From: JBBSUX01 sp038234045
GTDB taxonomy: Bacteria; Pseudomonadota; Gammaproteobacteria; Burkholderiales; Burkholderiaceae_C
NCBI GenBank assembly: GCA_038234045.1
Contig: JBBSUX010000071.1
Coordinates: 1 to 13,703, forward strand
Reading direction: 5' to 3'
Length of the DNA stretch: 13,703 bases
Shown: one piece after another, positions 1 to 8,622 of the stretch
How positions within the stretch are numbered: the stretch's first letter is position 1
Layout: each line of letters begins with the position of its first letter
The notes under the pieces: generated by a model
The model's input: the letters and a program-made list of their open reading frames with translations, nothing else
Database searches by the model: none
What the model was told of the DNA's origin: nothing
Made by a program: the position numbers and the translations under genes

Positions 1-875
1 AGGAATTCATGGGATCGGTCGAGGCTGTGGCCGAGGAGAACGGCGCTGTGCTCGCCGCCCTGCCGGACGACGGTGTGGCGGTGTTCCCGGCCCATGACAG
101 CTTTACGACCCTGTGGCGCACGCTCGCTGCAGGCCGCCGCTGCATCACCTTCGGCGAAGACAGTACAGAGGCGTCAGGGTCTGCGGAGCGTCCCGATGTC
201 GCACTGGTGGAGGCCCGCTGGCATGGCGAACACTGGGATGTCCATGCGGTAACGCCAGCGGGCGGGCTGCGTTTCATGCTCCATGTGGCTGGTCGCCACA
301 ATGTGATCAACGCCCTTGCAGCCGCTGCATGCGCGCTGGCGGCGGGCGAAAGCGTCCCTTCGATCGCCCGTGGCCTGAGCGCATTCGAGCCGGTCAAGGG
401 CCGTTCACGCGCCAAGCAGCTGCGCATGGGCGAGCGCACGCTCACCCTGGTGGACGACAGCTACAACGCCAATCCCGATTCGGTTCGCGCCGCCATCGAC
501 ATCCTGGCTTCCTTGCCGGCGCCGCGCTTGTTGGTGTTGGGTGACATGGCCGAAGTCGGCAGCGAAGGGCTGGCGTTTCATGCCGAAGTCGGTGCCTATG
601 CGCGGGAAAGCGGCATCGCTCGCTTGCTTGCCTTCGGTCCGCTGAGTGCTGCCGCTGTTGCCGCATTCGACGATCACGCCACCCACTTCACCGATCGCAG
701 CACGCTGCTGACGTCGCTTCGCCAGACATTCGATGCTGGTAATGCAGCGCCTCCCAGCAGTGTGCTGGTGAAGGGGTCGCGCTCCATGCAGATGGAAGCG
801 GCTGTGGAAGCAATCGAGTCCCTTGCGGACGCTCCGGCTGAGAGCGGCAATGCGGAGAGGCTCCCATGCTGCTGA
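1..875 (+). CDS. murF: UDP-N-acetylmuramoyl-tripeptide--D-alanyl-D-alanine ligase, 3' part
   Basis: MurF adds D-Ala-D-Ala to UDP-MurNAc-tripeptide in the cytoplasm, using ATP, to finish the pentapeptide precursor. The window enters the gene in mid-frame (codons start at base 3). About 290 residues are present, against roughly 450-480 for the family. The N-terminal domain and the ATP P-loop are therefore outside the window, and the central and C-terminal Mur ligase domains remain. Visible family motifs are HNVINA (from base 297), DDSYNANPDS (from base 453), VLGDMAEVG, and the C-terminal VLVKGSRSMQME. The ATG at base 9 is internal, because the frame is open through the window edge and the preceding residues (EF) fit the protein. 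The stop overlaps the start of mraY by 10 nt. Upstream neighbours are expected to be ftsI and murE, which are not seen here. Identity is very secure. Confidence 0.96.
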   Translation, partial: EFMGSVEAVAEENGAVLAALPDDGVAVFPAHDSFTTLWRTLAAGRRCITFGEDSTEASGSAERPDVALVEARWHGEHWDVHAVTPAGGLRFMLHVAGRHNVINALAAAACALAAGESVPSIARGLSAFEPVKGRSRAKQLRMGERTLTLVDDSYNANPDSVRAAIDILASLPAPRLLVLGDMAEVGSEGLAFHAEVGAYARESGIARLLAFGPLSAAAVAAFDDHATHFTDRSTLLTSLRQTFDAGNAAPPSSVLVKGSRSMQMEAAVEAIESLADAPAESGNAERLPCC

Positions 876-2044
876 GTCTGGCCCAATGGCTGCAGAGTCT
901 TTCGCCCGAATTCGGGTCGCTGCGGATCTTTCAGTACATCACCTTCCGCGCATTGATGGCGGCCATGACCGCACTGCTGATGGCGCTGGTGGCCGGCCCG
1001 TTCGTGATCCGACGTCTGACCGCGTTGAAGATCGGGCAGCCGGTACGCGGCTATGCCATGGAAACCCATTTGGCCAAGGACGGTACCCCCACGATGGGCG
1101 GTGTACTGATATTGCTGTCGATCTCGATTTCGACCCTGCTCTGGTCCGATCTGTCGAACCGCTTCATGTGGATCGTGCTGCTGGTGACGCTTGGTTTCGG
1201 CGCTGTCGGATGGGCAGATGACTGGCGCAAGGTGGTCCGCAAGGATCCCGAAGGAATGCGCTCGCGCGAGAAGTTCTTCTGGCAATCGGTGATCGGCCTG
1301 GTCGCTGCCTTGTACCTCGTCTTCAGCATCTCCGAAAACACCAACGCGGAGGTCTGGCAGCTGTTTGTGACCTGGGTCAGCTCCGGCTTCGATGTGAGTC
1401 TGCCGCCCAAAGCCGGACTGCTCGTTCCGTTCTTCAAGGAAGTGAGCTATCCCTTGGGCGTGCTGGGCTTCGTCATCCTGACCTACCTGGTCATCGTCGG
1501 TTCCAGCAACGCTGTCAACTTCACCGACGGGCTCGATGGGCTGGCGATCATGCCGGTCGTGATGGTGGGCTCCGCCCTTGGAATCTTTGCCTATGTCACT
1601 GGCAGCGTGACATTCTCGCGTTACCTGCTGTTCCCGCACATCACGGGCTCGGGCGAACTGATGGTGTTCTGTGCGGCATTGGCCGGGGCGGGGCTTGCGT
1701 TTCTCTGGTTCAACGCGCATCCAGCGCAGGTGTTCATGGGGGATGTGGGTGCGCTGGCGCTCGGCGCGGCGCTGGGTACGGTTGCGGTGATCGTGCGGCA
1801 GGAGATCGTGCTGGCCATCATGGGCGGCATCTTCGTGGCCGAAGCGGTGTCGGTGATGCTGCAGGTGATGTACTTCAAATACACCCGCATGCGCTTCGGC
1901 ACCGGGCGAAGACTGTTCCGCATGGCGCCGCTGCACCATCATTTCGAAAAAGGTGGCTGGAAGGAAACGCAGGTGGTCGTGCGCTTCTGGATCATCACCA
2001 TGCTCCTGTGTCTGGTGGGTCTGTCGACCCTCAAGCTGCGCTAG
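866..2044 (+). CDS. mraY: Phospho-N-acetylmuramoyl-pentapeptide transferase (lipid I synthase)
   Basis: MraY is a polytopic inner-membrane enzyme. It transfers phospho-MurNAc-pentapeptide from UDP to undecaprenyl phosphate, giving lipid I. The 392-residue product has the usual length, with about ten hydrophobic segments. The active-site motifs are all present: the Asp pair D118-D119 in WADDWRK, NFTDGLDGL at 218-226, D293 in FMGDVGALALG, and the triple histidine H357-H359 in HHHFEKGGW. These match the Mg-binding and catalytic positions known for the family. The ATG at 866 is preceded by a purine-rich ribosome site (GGAGAGG, 854-860) and lies inside the end of murF, so translation is probably coupled. 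The stop is followed 10 nt later by murD. Nothing is missing or unusual. Confidence 0.98.
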   Translation: MLLSLAQWLQSLSPEFGSLRIFQYITFRALMAAMTALLMALVAGPFVIRRLTALKIGQPVRGYAMETHLAKDGTPTMGGVLILLSISISTLLWSDLSNRFMWIVLLVTLGFGAVGWADDWRKVVRKDPEGMRSREKFFWQSVIGLVAALYLVFSISENTNAEVWQLFVTWVSSGFDVSLPPKAGLLVPFFKEVSYPLGVLGFVILTYLVIVGSSNAVNFTDGLDGLAIMPVVMVGSALGIFAYVTGSVTFSRYLLFPHITGSGELMVFCAALAGAGLAFLWFNAHPAQVFMGDVGALALGAALGTVAVIVRQEIVLAIMGGIFVAEAVSVMLQVMYFKYTRMRFGTGRRLFRMAPLHHHFEKGGWKETQVVVRFWIITMLLCLVGLSTLKLR

Positions 2045-2054
2045 GCCCGACACC

Positions 2055-3698
2055 ATGCAGCATCTGAAAGACCTTCCCGTTCTGATCCTGGGCCTTGGTA
2101 GCTCGGGGCTCGCCATGGCGCGCTGGTGCGCGCGCCATGGCGCCCGGGTCACGGTGGCCGACACGCGCGATAACCCGCCGCAACGCGCCACGTTGGCCGC
2201 AGAGTGGCCTGAGGCAAGCTTCATTTCCGGTCCGCTCACTGCCGATCTGGTAGAGGGTGCCGCCGGAATCCGGACGGTGTACCGCTCGCCTGGATTGGCG
2301 CCAGCGGCCGTGGCGCCGCTGCTCGATGCCGCACGGGCTCTGGGGCTGCCGGTGGGCGGCGAGCTCGACCTGTTCACGCGCGCTCTGGCAGATCTGGCGG
2401 TAGAAGACCTTGTCGGTGCAATCGAGCCGCTGGCAGCAAGAACAGCTTACCGGCCCGCTGTTCTGGCGGTCACCGGCACCAACGGCAAGACCACCGTTAC
2501 CGCGCTTACCGGATTGCTGGTCGAACGCGCTGGCCGGACGGTCGCCGTGGCGGGCAATATCGGCCCGACGCTGCTGGATACGCTGAGCGCGCACATCGAC
2601 GCTGCCACCTTGCCGGATGTCTGGGTGCTGGAGCTTTCGAGTTTTCAGCTGGCGGACGTTTGCGGCTTCGAACCTACCGCCGCGACCGTACTGAACCTGA
2701 GCCAGGACCATCTGGACTGGCACGGCGACATGGCGGCCTACACAGCAGCAAAGGCCAACGTGTTCGGAGCAACTGGCCTGATGGTTCTCAATCGCGACGA
2801 TGCTGCTGTCATGGCATTGCTGCCACCACCCGTCAAGCAGCGCTTGCAGAAGCCGCAACAGCGCCAGCATGTGACCTTCGCCGCAGAGGCGCCGCGGCGC
2901 CCGGGCGATTACGGGATCGAAACGGTCAATGGAATGACCTGGTTGGTTCGCGCGGCAGAAGCAGATGAAACCAGCGCCGGAATGCGCTCACGCCGATCGG
3001 ATACGGGTGGAGGGGCAGAACTGCACATCCAGCGCCTGATGCCCGCCGACGCGCTACGCATTCGCGGTCGGCACAACGCGGTCAATGCGTTGGCCGCGCT
3101 GGCGCTGGCGCAGGCAGCGGGTTGCGCTCTCGCGCCGATGCTTTTCGGTCTGCGCGAGTACCGCGGCGAGCCCCATCGGGTCGAAGCGATTGCGCTGCGC
3201 GACGGCGTCGAATTCTTCGACGACAGCAAAGGCACCAACGTCGGTGCAACGGTGGCTGCGCTGCAGGGTCTGGGCGCCGATCGAAAGCTCGTCGTCATTC
3301 TTGGCGGTGAGGGCAAGGGCCAGGATTTCTCGCCGCTTGCTCTGCCGGTGGAGCGCCATGCGCGCGCCGTGGTGCTGATCGGTCGGGATGCGCCGCTGCT
3401 GCGAGAAGCATTGACCCGTACCGGCACCCCGTTGCACGACGCCGGCGACATGCAAGCGGCTGTCCGCATCGCCGCCGGTCTGGCGCAGCAGGGTGACGCT
3501 GTATTGCTCTCGCCTGCCTGCGCCAGCTTCGACATGTTCAGCGGCTACGAACACCGGGCGCAGGTTTTTTGTGCCGAGGTGAGGTCGCTGGTGGAGGACG
3601 GATCGCCAGAAGCAGCGAAGCTCGATGACAACACCGACGAGGGGCGCGTCGCATTGACAAGCGCTGCCGGATCCAGGTCCGGGAGGGATATTTCATGA
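2055..3698 (+). CDS. murD: UDP-N-acetylmuramoyl-L-alanine--D-glutamate ligase, long form
   Basis: MurD adds D-glutamate to UDP-MurNAc-L-Ala in the cytoplasm with ATP. The start at 2055 gives LPVLILGLGSSGLAMARW, the N-terminal UDP-binding fold. The frame stays open upstream into mraY but that stretch has no MurD character. The ATP P-loop GTNGKTT is at residues 141-147. K233 in YTAAKAN matches the carbamylated lysine of E. coli MurD, HN is at 340-341, and DDSKGTN at 389-395. At 547 residues it is about 100 longer than the E. coli enzyme. The extra length lies before the P-loop (about 104-135), in a hydrophilic stretch near 299-321, and in a polar tail from about 511. Similar long forms are familiar from Comamonadaceae (recollection). 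There is no good ribosome site before 2055, so reinitiation after mraY, 10 nt upstream, is likely. The stop overlaps ftsW by 4 nt (ATGA). Confidence 0.96.
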   Translation: MQHLKDLPVLILGLGSSGLAMARWCARHGARVTVADTRDNPPQRATLAAEWPEASFISGPLTADLVEGAAGIRTVYRSPGLAPAAVAPLLDAARALGLPVGGELDLFTRALADLAVEDLVGAIEPLAARTAYRPAVLAVTGTNGKTTVTALTGLLVERAGRTVAVAGNIGPTLLDTLSAHIDAATLPDVWVLELSSFQLADVCGFEPTAATVLNLSQDHLDWHGDMAAYTAAKANVFGATGLMVLNRDDAAVMALLPPPVKQRLQKPQQRQHVTFAAEAPRRPGDYGIETVNGMTWLVRAAEADETSAGMRSRRSDTGGGAELHIQRLMPADALRIRGRHNAVNALAALALAQAAGCALAPMLFGLREYRGEPHRVEAIALRDGVEFFDDSKGTNVGATVAALQGLGADRKLVVILGGEGKGQDFSPLALPVERHARAVVLIGRDAPLLREALTRTGTPLHDAGDMQAAVRIAAGLAQQGDAVLLSPACASFDMFSGYEHRAQVFCAEVRSLVEDGSPEAAKLDDNTDEGRVALTSAAGSRSGRDIS

Positions 3699-4975
3699 GG
3701 TCTGATACGGCAGGCAGCGACTCGTCCGGGCGTCTGGGCGGCTGGTTCAGGAGCGTTGGAAAAGCAGCGGGCGAGGTGCTGCCCGTGCGCACCAACTCTT
3801 CCGAATATTCCCGCGTGACCCCAACGCCCGCGCGACTCATGGGTTTCGACCAGGCCCTGTTGTGGGTGACGGTGGCTCTGCTGGCCTGGGGCCTGGTGAT
3901 GGTCTATTCCGCCTCCATCGCGCTGACCGACAGTCCGCGCTTCGAGCGAATGGGCTACAGCCAGACTTACTTTCTCGTGCGCCACAGCGTGAGTTTGCTG
4001 CTGGCCTTCATTGCAGGCCTGATCGCATTCCAGATTCCGGTACGGACTTGGGAACATTCGGCCAAGTGGCTGTTCGTGGTCTCGCTGCTGCTGCTGGTTG
4101 CGGTGCTGATCCCGCATGTGGGCCGCGTCGTCAATGGCGCGCGTCGCTGGTTGCCGTTGGGCGTGATGAACTTTCAGCCCTCCGAGCTGGCGAAGCTCGC
4201 CATCGTGCTGTATGCCGCCGACTACATGGTGCGCAAGATGGATGTGAAGGAGCGCTTCTTCCGCGCGGTGCTGCCGATGGCGGTGGCTGTCACCATCGTC
4301 GGCGTGCTGCTGCTGGCCGAACCCGACATGGGCGCGTTCATGGTGATCGCGATTATCGCCATGGGCATCCTGTTTCTGGGCGGCGTCAATGCCCGCATGT
4401 TCTTTGTGATTGCCAGTGTGTTGATGGTCGCCTTCAGCATGATGGTGATGATGAGCGAGTGGCGGCGCGAGCGCATCTTTGCCTACCTCGATCCCTGGAG
4501 CGAACAGCATGCGCTCGGCAAGGGCTACCAGCTCTCGCACTCGCTTATTGCTATCGGCCGAGGCGAAATCTTCGGGGTGGGCCTCGGTGGCAGCATCGAA
4601 AAACTGCACTGGCTGCCCGAGGCACATACCGACTTTTTGCTGGCGGTGATCGGCGAGGAATTCGGCCTCGTCGGCGTGCTCTGCGTCATCGGCCTGTTTC
4701 TCTGGCTCACGCGCCGCATCATGCATATCGGCCGCCAGGCCATCGCGCTCGACCGTGTCTTTGCCGGTCTGGTGGCGCAGGGCATTGGAATGTGGATCGG
4801 GTTCCAGTCCTTCATCAACATGGGCGTGAACCTTGGCGCCTTGCCCACCAAGGGACTGACGCTGCCCTTCATGAGCTACGGCGGCTCCGCCATCCTGATG
4901 AACCTCATCGCGATAGGGATCGTGTTGAGGATTGATTATGAAAACAGGGTTCTCATGCGCGGGGGGCGCGTATGA
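3695..4975 (+). CDS. ftsW: Septal peptidoglycan polymerase FtsW (SEDS family)
   Basis: FtsW is a SEDS-family glycosyltransferase that polymerises lipid II at the septum with its partner FtsI (PBP3). The 426-residue product has about ten membrane segments. Family motifs are NGARRWL at 147-153, FQPSELAK with E164, AEPDMG, the EAHTDF motif whose D313 matches the catalytic aspartate (D297 in E. coli), and the C-terminal PFMSYGGSA. The start at 3695 overlaps the murD stop (ATGA) and is served by GGGAGG at 3681-3686. It gives a polar cytoplasmic N-terminus of about 48 residues before the first helix. The internal ATG at 3839 would remove that tail but has no comparable ribosome site. The stop overlaps murG by 4 nt. 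Confidence 0.97.
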   Translation: MRSDTAGSDSSGRLGGWFRSVGKAAGEVLPVRTNSSEYSRVTPTPARLMGFDQALLWVTVALLAWGLVMVYSASIALTDSPRFERMGYSQTYFLVRHSVSLLLAFIAGLIAFQIPVRTWEHSAKWLFVVSLLLLVAVLIPHVGRVVNGARRWLPLGVMNFQPSELAKLAIVLYAADYMVRKMDVKERFFRAVLPMAVAVTIVGVLLLAEPDMGAFMVIAIIAMGILFLGGVNARMFFVIASVLMVAFSMMVMMSEWRRERIFAYLDPWSEQHALGKGYQLSHSLIAIGRGEIFGVGLGGSIEKLHWLPEAHTDFLLAVIGEEFGLVGVLCVIGLFLWLTRRIMHIGRQAIALDRVFAGLVAQGIGMWIGFQSFINMGVNLGALPTKGLTLPFMSYGGSAILMNLIAIGIVLRIDYENRVLMRGGRV

Positions 4976-6036
4976 GTACGCGCATCGCTCTTGTCATGGC
5001 TGGCGGCACCGGCGGCCATATCTTTCCGGGTATCGCCGTGGCCGAAGGTCTGCGCGATGCCGGCTGGACGGTGCACTGGATTGGCGCGCCGGGCAGCATG
5101 GAGTCGCGACTGGTTCCGCCGCGTGGCTTCGTGTTCGAGCCGATCGCGTTTTCGGGCGTGCGTGGCAAAGGCGTGTTCACCTTGCTGCTGTTGCCGCTGC
5201 GACTGCTGCGCGCTTTCTGGCAGAGCCTTCAGGTGGTGAAGCGCATCAAACCCGATGTCGCGATAGGTCTGGGTGGCTACATCACTTTCCCCGCAGGTCT
5301 GATGGCGGTGCTGGCCTGGAGGCCCCTGGTACTGCATGAGCAAAACGCGGTGCCAGGCTTGGCCAACCGCATTCTGGCGCTGGTGGCCGAGCGGACCTTC
5401 ACCGCATTCCCCAAGGTCATGCGCACTGGTGAATGGATCGGCAACCCGCTGCGTGCCGCATTCACCAGGCAAGCCACGCCCGCCGAACGTTTTTCGGGGC
5501 GCAGCGGACCGCTTCGCGTGCTGGTGGTCGGCGGCAGTCTGGGCGCCAAGGCGCTGAACGAGACCGTGCCCCGCGCTTTGGCGCTGATCCCCGAAGCCGA
5601 GCGGCCGATCGTCACGCACCAGGGCGGCGAAAAGCAGATCGACGCCCTGCGCGCAGCCTACACAGCAGCCGGTGTTTCTGCCGATCTGCCGGCTTTCATT
5701 GATGACACCGCAGGCGCCTTCGCCGATGCCGATGTGATCGTTTCCCGCGCCGGCGCCAGCACTGTCACGGAGATCGCAGCCGTAGGCGCTGCCGCAGTGT
5801 TCGTGCCATTTCCCACTGCAGTGGACGATCACCAGACCGTCAATGCCCGCTTCCTTTCCGATGTGGACGCCGCCTGGCTGATCCCGCAGCGGGCGCTCAG
5901 CGCCGAGTCACTGGCAGAGCTGCTGCGTTCCCTCGACCGAACCCTTCTTCTCGCCCGCGCCGAAAAGGCCTACGCGCAGCGCAGGACTGGCGCCGTGCAA
6001 GCGATGGTGGCGGCATGCGAGGAGCTTGCGAAATGA
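4972..6036 (+). CDS. murG: UDP-GlcNAc:lipid I N-acetylglucosamine transferase (lipid II synthase)
   Basis: MurG is a peripheral inner-membrane GT-B glycosyltransferase. It adds GlcNAc to lipid I and gives lipid II, the substrate FtsW polymerises. The length, 354 residues, is typical. The first Rossmann domain carries the glycine-rich loop GGTGGHIFPG at 11-20 with H16. HEQNAVPG is at 122-129. The second domain has VVGGSLGA at 185-192, and SRAGASTVTE at 258-267 with E267 matching the UDP-GlcNAc ribose-binding glutamate, followed by PFPTAVDDHQ. The ATG overlaps the ftsW stop, and a G-rich ribosome site (GGGGGGCG) lies at 4961-4968. The gene is followed by a 91-nt gap, one of the few breaks in the operon. 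Confidence 0.97.
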   Translation: MSTRIALVMAGGTGGHIFPGIAVAEGLRDAGWTVHWIGAPGSMESRLVPPRGFVFEPIAFSGVRGKGVFTLLLLPLRLLRAFWQSLQVVKRIKPDVAIGLGGYITFPAGLMAVLAWRPLVLHEQNAVPGLANRILALVAERTFTAFPKVMRTGEWIGNPLRAAFTRQATPAERFSGRSGPLRVLVVGGSLGAKALNETVPRALALIPEAERPIVTHQGGEKQIDALRAAYTAAGVSADLPAFIDDTAGAFADADVIVSRAGASTVTEIAAVGAAAVFVPFPTAVDDHQTVNARFLSDVDAAWLIPQRALSAESLAELLRSLDRTLLLARAEKAYAQRRTGAVQAMVAACEELAK

Positions 6037-6047
6037 AGCAGCTAACA

Positions 6048-6095
6048 CTTTCAAAAATAATAGCTGGTAGCGCAGCAATAACATGCGCTAAACCT
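6048..6095. repeat. Palindromic intergenic repeat, copy 1 (murG-murC gap)
   Basis: This gap element has a perfect 7-bp inverted repeat, TAGCGCA (6068-6074) and TGCGCTA (6084-6090), with a 9-nt loop. It is preceded by an AT-rich lead (6050-6065) that matches a second element at 12588-12603 in 14 of 16 bases. Both copies have the same layout: TTCAAAA, then ATAGCT, then a hairpin centred on AGCGC/GCGCT. The layout resembles a short palindromic repeat that I recall being common between genes in Comamonadaceae. It is AT-richer than the flanking genes. It could act as a transcription pause or an mRNA stability element inside the operon. There is no U tract, so an intrinsic terminator is unlikely. 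Confidence 0.7.
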
Positions 6096-6114
6096 CTATT
6101 TAGTCTGCGAAAAT

Positions 6115-6122
6115 GGCGGAGG
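6115..6122 (+). promoter_or_regulatory. Ribosome binding site that sets the murC start
   Basis: GGCGGAGG ends 5 nt before the ATG at 6128. The in-frame ATG at 6113 lies just before or inside this site and has no upstream Shine-Dalgarno of its own. The site therefore favours 6128 as the murC start. Confidence 0.8.
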
Positions 6123-6127
6123 TTCAC

Positions 6128-7564
6128 ATGAAGCACGCCATCCATAACATTCACTTCGTCGGCATCGGCGGCTCAGGCATGAGCGGCATAGCCGAAGTGC
6201 TTTTCAATCTGGGCTATGGCATCTCCGGTTCCGACCTGACGGAAAGCCCGACTTTGCAGCGGCTGCGCGCGCTGGGCATCCGGACCTGCATCGGTCATCA
6301 GCCATCGCACATCGACGGCGCTGATGCAGTGGTCACCTCTACTGCGGTACAGGCCGACAACCCGGAAGTCATCGCGGCGCGCGAAAAGCGTATCCCCGTC
6401 GTGCCGCGCGCGCTGATGTTGGCGGAGCTGATGCGCTTGAAGCGCGGCATCGCCATCGCAGGAACCCACGGCAAGACGACGACCACCAGCCTCGTCACCA
6501 GCGTGCTGGCCGAAGCCGGGCTCGATCCCACTTTCGTCATTGGCGGGCGCCTGAACAGCGCCGGTGCCAACGCGCAGCTGGGGCAGGGCGACTACATCGT
6601 GGTCGAAGCGGACGAATCCGATGCGTCGTTTCTCAACCTCCTGCCGGTGATGGCAGTGGTGACCAACATCGACGCCGACCACATGGAGACCTACGGCCAT
6701 GATTTCGGCAGACTGAAGGGCGCGTTTGTCGAGTTTCTGCACCGCATGCCGTTCTACGGAACGGCGATTCTGTGTGTCGACAACGCTGCGGTGCGCGAGA
6801 TCATTCCGCAGGTGACCTGCCCGGTAACGAGCTACGGCTTTGCCGAGGACGCGCAGGTGCGTGCGGTGAATGTGCGCGCGGTGGGTGCGCAAATGCACTT
6901 CACCGTGCAGCGCAGGAACGGCGTCACGCTGCCCGACATGGACGTGGTGCTCAATCTGCCGGGCGAACACAACGTGCTGAATGCACTCTCGGCGATCGCA
7001 GTGGCGGTGGAGCTCAATATTGCCGATGCCTCCGTGCAGGCAGCGCTGGCGCAGTTTCGTGGAGTGGGCCGGCGCTTTCAGCGCTACGGCGATCTGCCCG
7101 CGGCCGATGGTGGCCAGTTCACGGTGATTGATGACTATGGTCATCATCCCGTCGAGATGGCAGCGACGCTGTCGGCGGCACGTGGCGCGTTTCCGGGGCG
7201 GCGCTTGGTGCTGGCTTTTCAGCCGCATCGCTACACCCGCACGCGGGATTGTTTTGAAGATTTTGTCGGTGTCATCGGCAGCCATGCGGACGCTGTGTTC
7301 CTGACCGAGGTGTATGCGGCTGGCGAGGCACCCATCGTCGCCGCAGACGGCCGCTCGCTCGCTCGGGCCTTGCGTGTGGCGGGCCGCGTCGAGCCGCTTT
7401 TCGTCGAAGACGTGATGGCGCTGCCAGAAGCCATCGCCCGCAATGTTCGGGATGGCGATGTGTTGATCTGTATGGGCGCCGGCTCGATCGGAACCCTCGC
7501 ATCCCGGTTGGTGAAGATGCTCTCGAATGAAGAGCTTGCAGCGCAGGGAGAGATTGCGCTATGA
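6128..7564 (+). CDS. murC: UDP-N-acetylmuramate--L-alanine ligase
   Basis: MurC attaches L-alanine to UDP-MurNAc, the first step of peptide stem synthesis, using ATP in the cytoplasm. The 478-residue product is close to the usual length (about 490 in E. coli). The N-terminal UDP-binding loop is HFVGIGGSGMSG at 9-20. The P-loop GTHGKTT is at 112-118 with K116, EADESD at 160-165, NIDADHMETYG follows, then GEHNVLNA, and DDYGHHP at 335-341. QPHRYTRT lies in the C-terminal domain. The start at 6128 is chosen over 6113 because of the ribosome site at 6115-6122 and because MurC proteins begin just before this glycine loop. The stop overlaps ddl by 4 nt (ATGA). Confidence 0.97.
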   Translation: MKHAIHNIHFVGIGGSGMSGIAEVLFNLGYGISGSDLTESPTLQRLRALGIRTCIGHQPSHIDGADAVVTSTAVQADNPEVIAAREKRIPVVPRALMLAELMRLKRGIAIAGTHGKTTTTSLVTSVLAEAGLDPTFVIGGRLNSAGANAQLGQGDYIVVEADESDASFLNLLPVMAVVTNIDADHMETYGHDFGRLKGAFVEFLHRMPFYGTAILCVDNAAVREIIPQVTCPVTSYGFAEDAQVRAVNVRAVGAQMHFTVQRRNGVTLPDMDVVLNLPGEHNVLNALSAIAVAVELNIADASVQAALAQFRGVGRRFQRYGDLPAADGGQFTVIDDYGHHPVEMAATLSAARGAFPGRRLVLAFQPHRYTRTRDCFEDFVGVIGSHADAVFLTEVYAAGEAPIVAADGRSLARALRVAGRVEPLFVEDVMALPEAIARNVRDGDVLICMGAGSIGTLASRLVKMLSNEELAAQGEIAL

Positions 7565-8622
7565 GCACTTTTTATACACAAAAATCCGGGATGCTGAACG
7601 ATGCGTTGCCGGATGCCCGCAGCCTGGGCCGGGTGGCGGTATTGATGGGTGGCACCTCGGCCGAGCGCGAGGTGTCGCTGATGTCGGGCAGCGGCGTGCT
7701 GGCCGCCCTGCAAAGCGCGGGTGTCGATGCGCATGCCTTTGATCCAGCCACTGCGCCGCTGGCACAACTGAGGGACGAGGGCGTCGATCGCTGCTTCATC
7801 GCATTGCATGGCCGCTTCGGCGAAGACGGCACCGCGCAGGGAGCGCTCGAATTGCTGGGCATTCCCTATACCGGCCCGGGCGTGCTGGCCTCGGCCATCG
7901 CCATGGACAAGGTCATGACCAAGCGGGTGTGGCTTGCCGATTCGCTGGCAACGCCGCGCTATGTGCGGCTCGCACCGGACCGGCAGGGACCGGATCAGAT
8001 GCGTGCTGTGCCGGAAGTGCTGGGTCTGCCGCTCATCGTCAAGCCACCGCGCGAAGGCTCGTCGCTTGGCGTGACCAAGGTGAGCCGCGCGGAAGAACTG
8101 CAGGCCGCAGTGACGCTTTCGGCCCGCTACGACCCCGATGTGCTGTGCGAGGAATTCATCGACGGCGAAGAAGTCACCTGTGCGATTCTGGGTGGCGGAC
8201 TCGATGCGCGCGCGCTGCCGGTGGTGCGCATCATCGCGCCCGAAGGCGCCTACGACTACCAGAACAAATACTTCACCGACGCGGTGCGTTACCACTGCCC
8301 GAGTGGCCTGGCACCGCAGGAAGAGCGCGCTGTGCAGGATCTGGCACTGGCGGCCTATCGCACGCTTGGTTGCCGCGGCTGGAGCCGGGCCGATCTGATC
8401 GTGCGTCGCCACGACCGAAAGCCCTTTCTGCTGGAGATGAACACTTCGCCCGGCATGACCAGCCATTCGCTGGTTCCGATGTCGGCGCGCGCGGCTGGCA
8501 TGGATTACCCCACGCTCTGCCTGCGCATCCTCGCCGCTGCAGCACTCGACTATCCAGTCGCATCCCCGCAGCCGGGCCGCAATACTGACGCCAACGAATC
8601 GAGGGGCGATGCACGACCATGA
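7561..8622 (+). CDS. ddl: D-alanine--D-alanine ligase
   Basis: Ddl is an ATP-grasp enzyme that joins two D-alanines for MurF to use. It is the DdlB type found inside dcw clusters. The product is 353 residues, somewhat longer than E. coli DdlB (306) because of an N-terminal lead of about 20 residues and a tail. GGTSAEREVSLMSG is at 30-43, with E35 aligning to E15 of DdlB. HGRFGEDG is at 83-90. REGSSLG is at 164-170, with S167 aligning to S150. YDYQNKY is at 231-237, with Y237 aligning to Y216. The metal-binding EMNTSPG is at 292-298. The E-S-Y active-site triad is therefore intact. The start overlaps murC (ATGA). The ATG at 7591 is a possible alternative, but it has no clear ribosome site. The stop overlaps ftsQ. 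Confidence 0.96.
   Translation: MSTFYTQKSGMLNDALPDARSLGRVAVLMGGTSAEREVSLMSGSGVLAALQSAGVDAHAFDPATAPLAQLRDEGVDRCFIALHGRFGEDGTAQGALELLGIPYTGPGVLASAIAMDKVMTKRVWLADSLATPRYVRLAPDRQGPDQMRAVPEVLGLPLIVKPPREGSSLGVTKVSRAEELQAAVTLSARYDPDVLCEEFIDGEEVTCAILGGGLDARALPVVRIIAPEGAYDYQNKYFTDAVRYHCPSGLAPQEERAVQDLALAAYRTLGCRGWSRADLIVRRHDRKPFLLEMNTSPGMTSHSLVPMSARAAGMDYPTLCLRILAAAALDYPVASPQPGRNTDANESRGDARP

Noticed and set aside
9..11. ATG at base 9 as a murF start, with AGGA just upstream
   Set aside because: The frame is open to the window edge, and MurF needs about 190 more N-terminal residues including its P-loop. This ATG is internal.
674..2377. A 567-codon open frame on the minus strand, opposite murF, mraY and murD
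   Set aside because: It lies wholly antisense to three recognised genes, is rich in Arg, His, Gln and Asp as expected of a reversed GC-rich frame, and shows no family motif.
3545..4726. A His/Gln-rich 393-codon frame on the minus strand, opposite ftsW
   Set aside because: The His-rich look comes from reversed Val/Met/Ile codons of the FtsW membrane helices; it is not a metal-binding protein.
6026..6063. Possible promoter (TTGCGA ... TAATAG) before murC
   Set aside because: The spacing is about 26 nt, far from the usual 17, and the -10-like part belongs to the repeat element.
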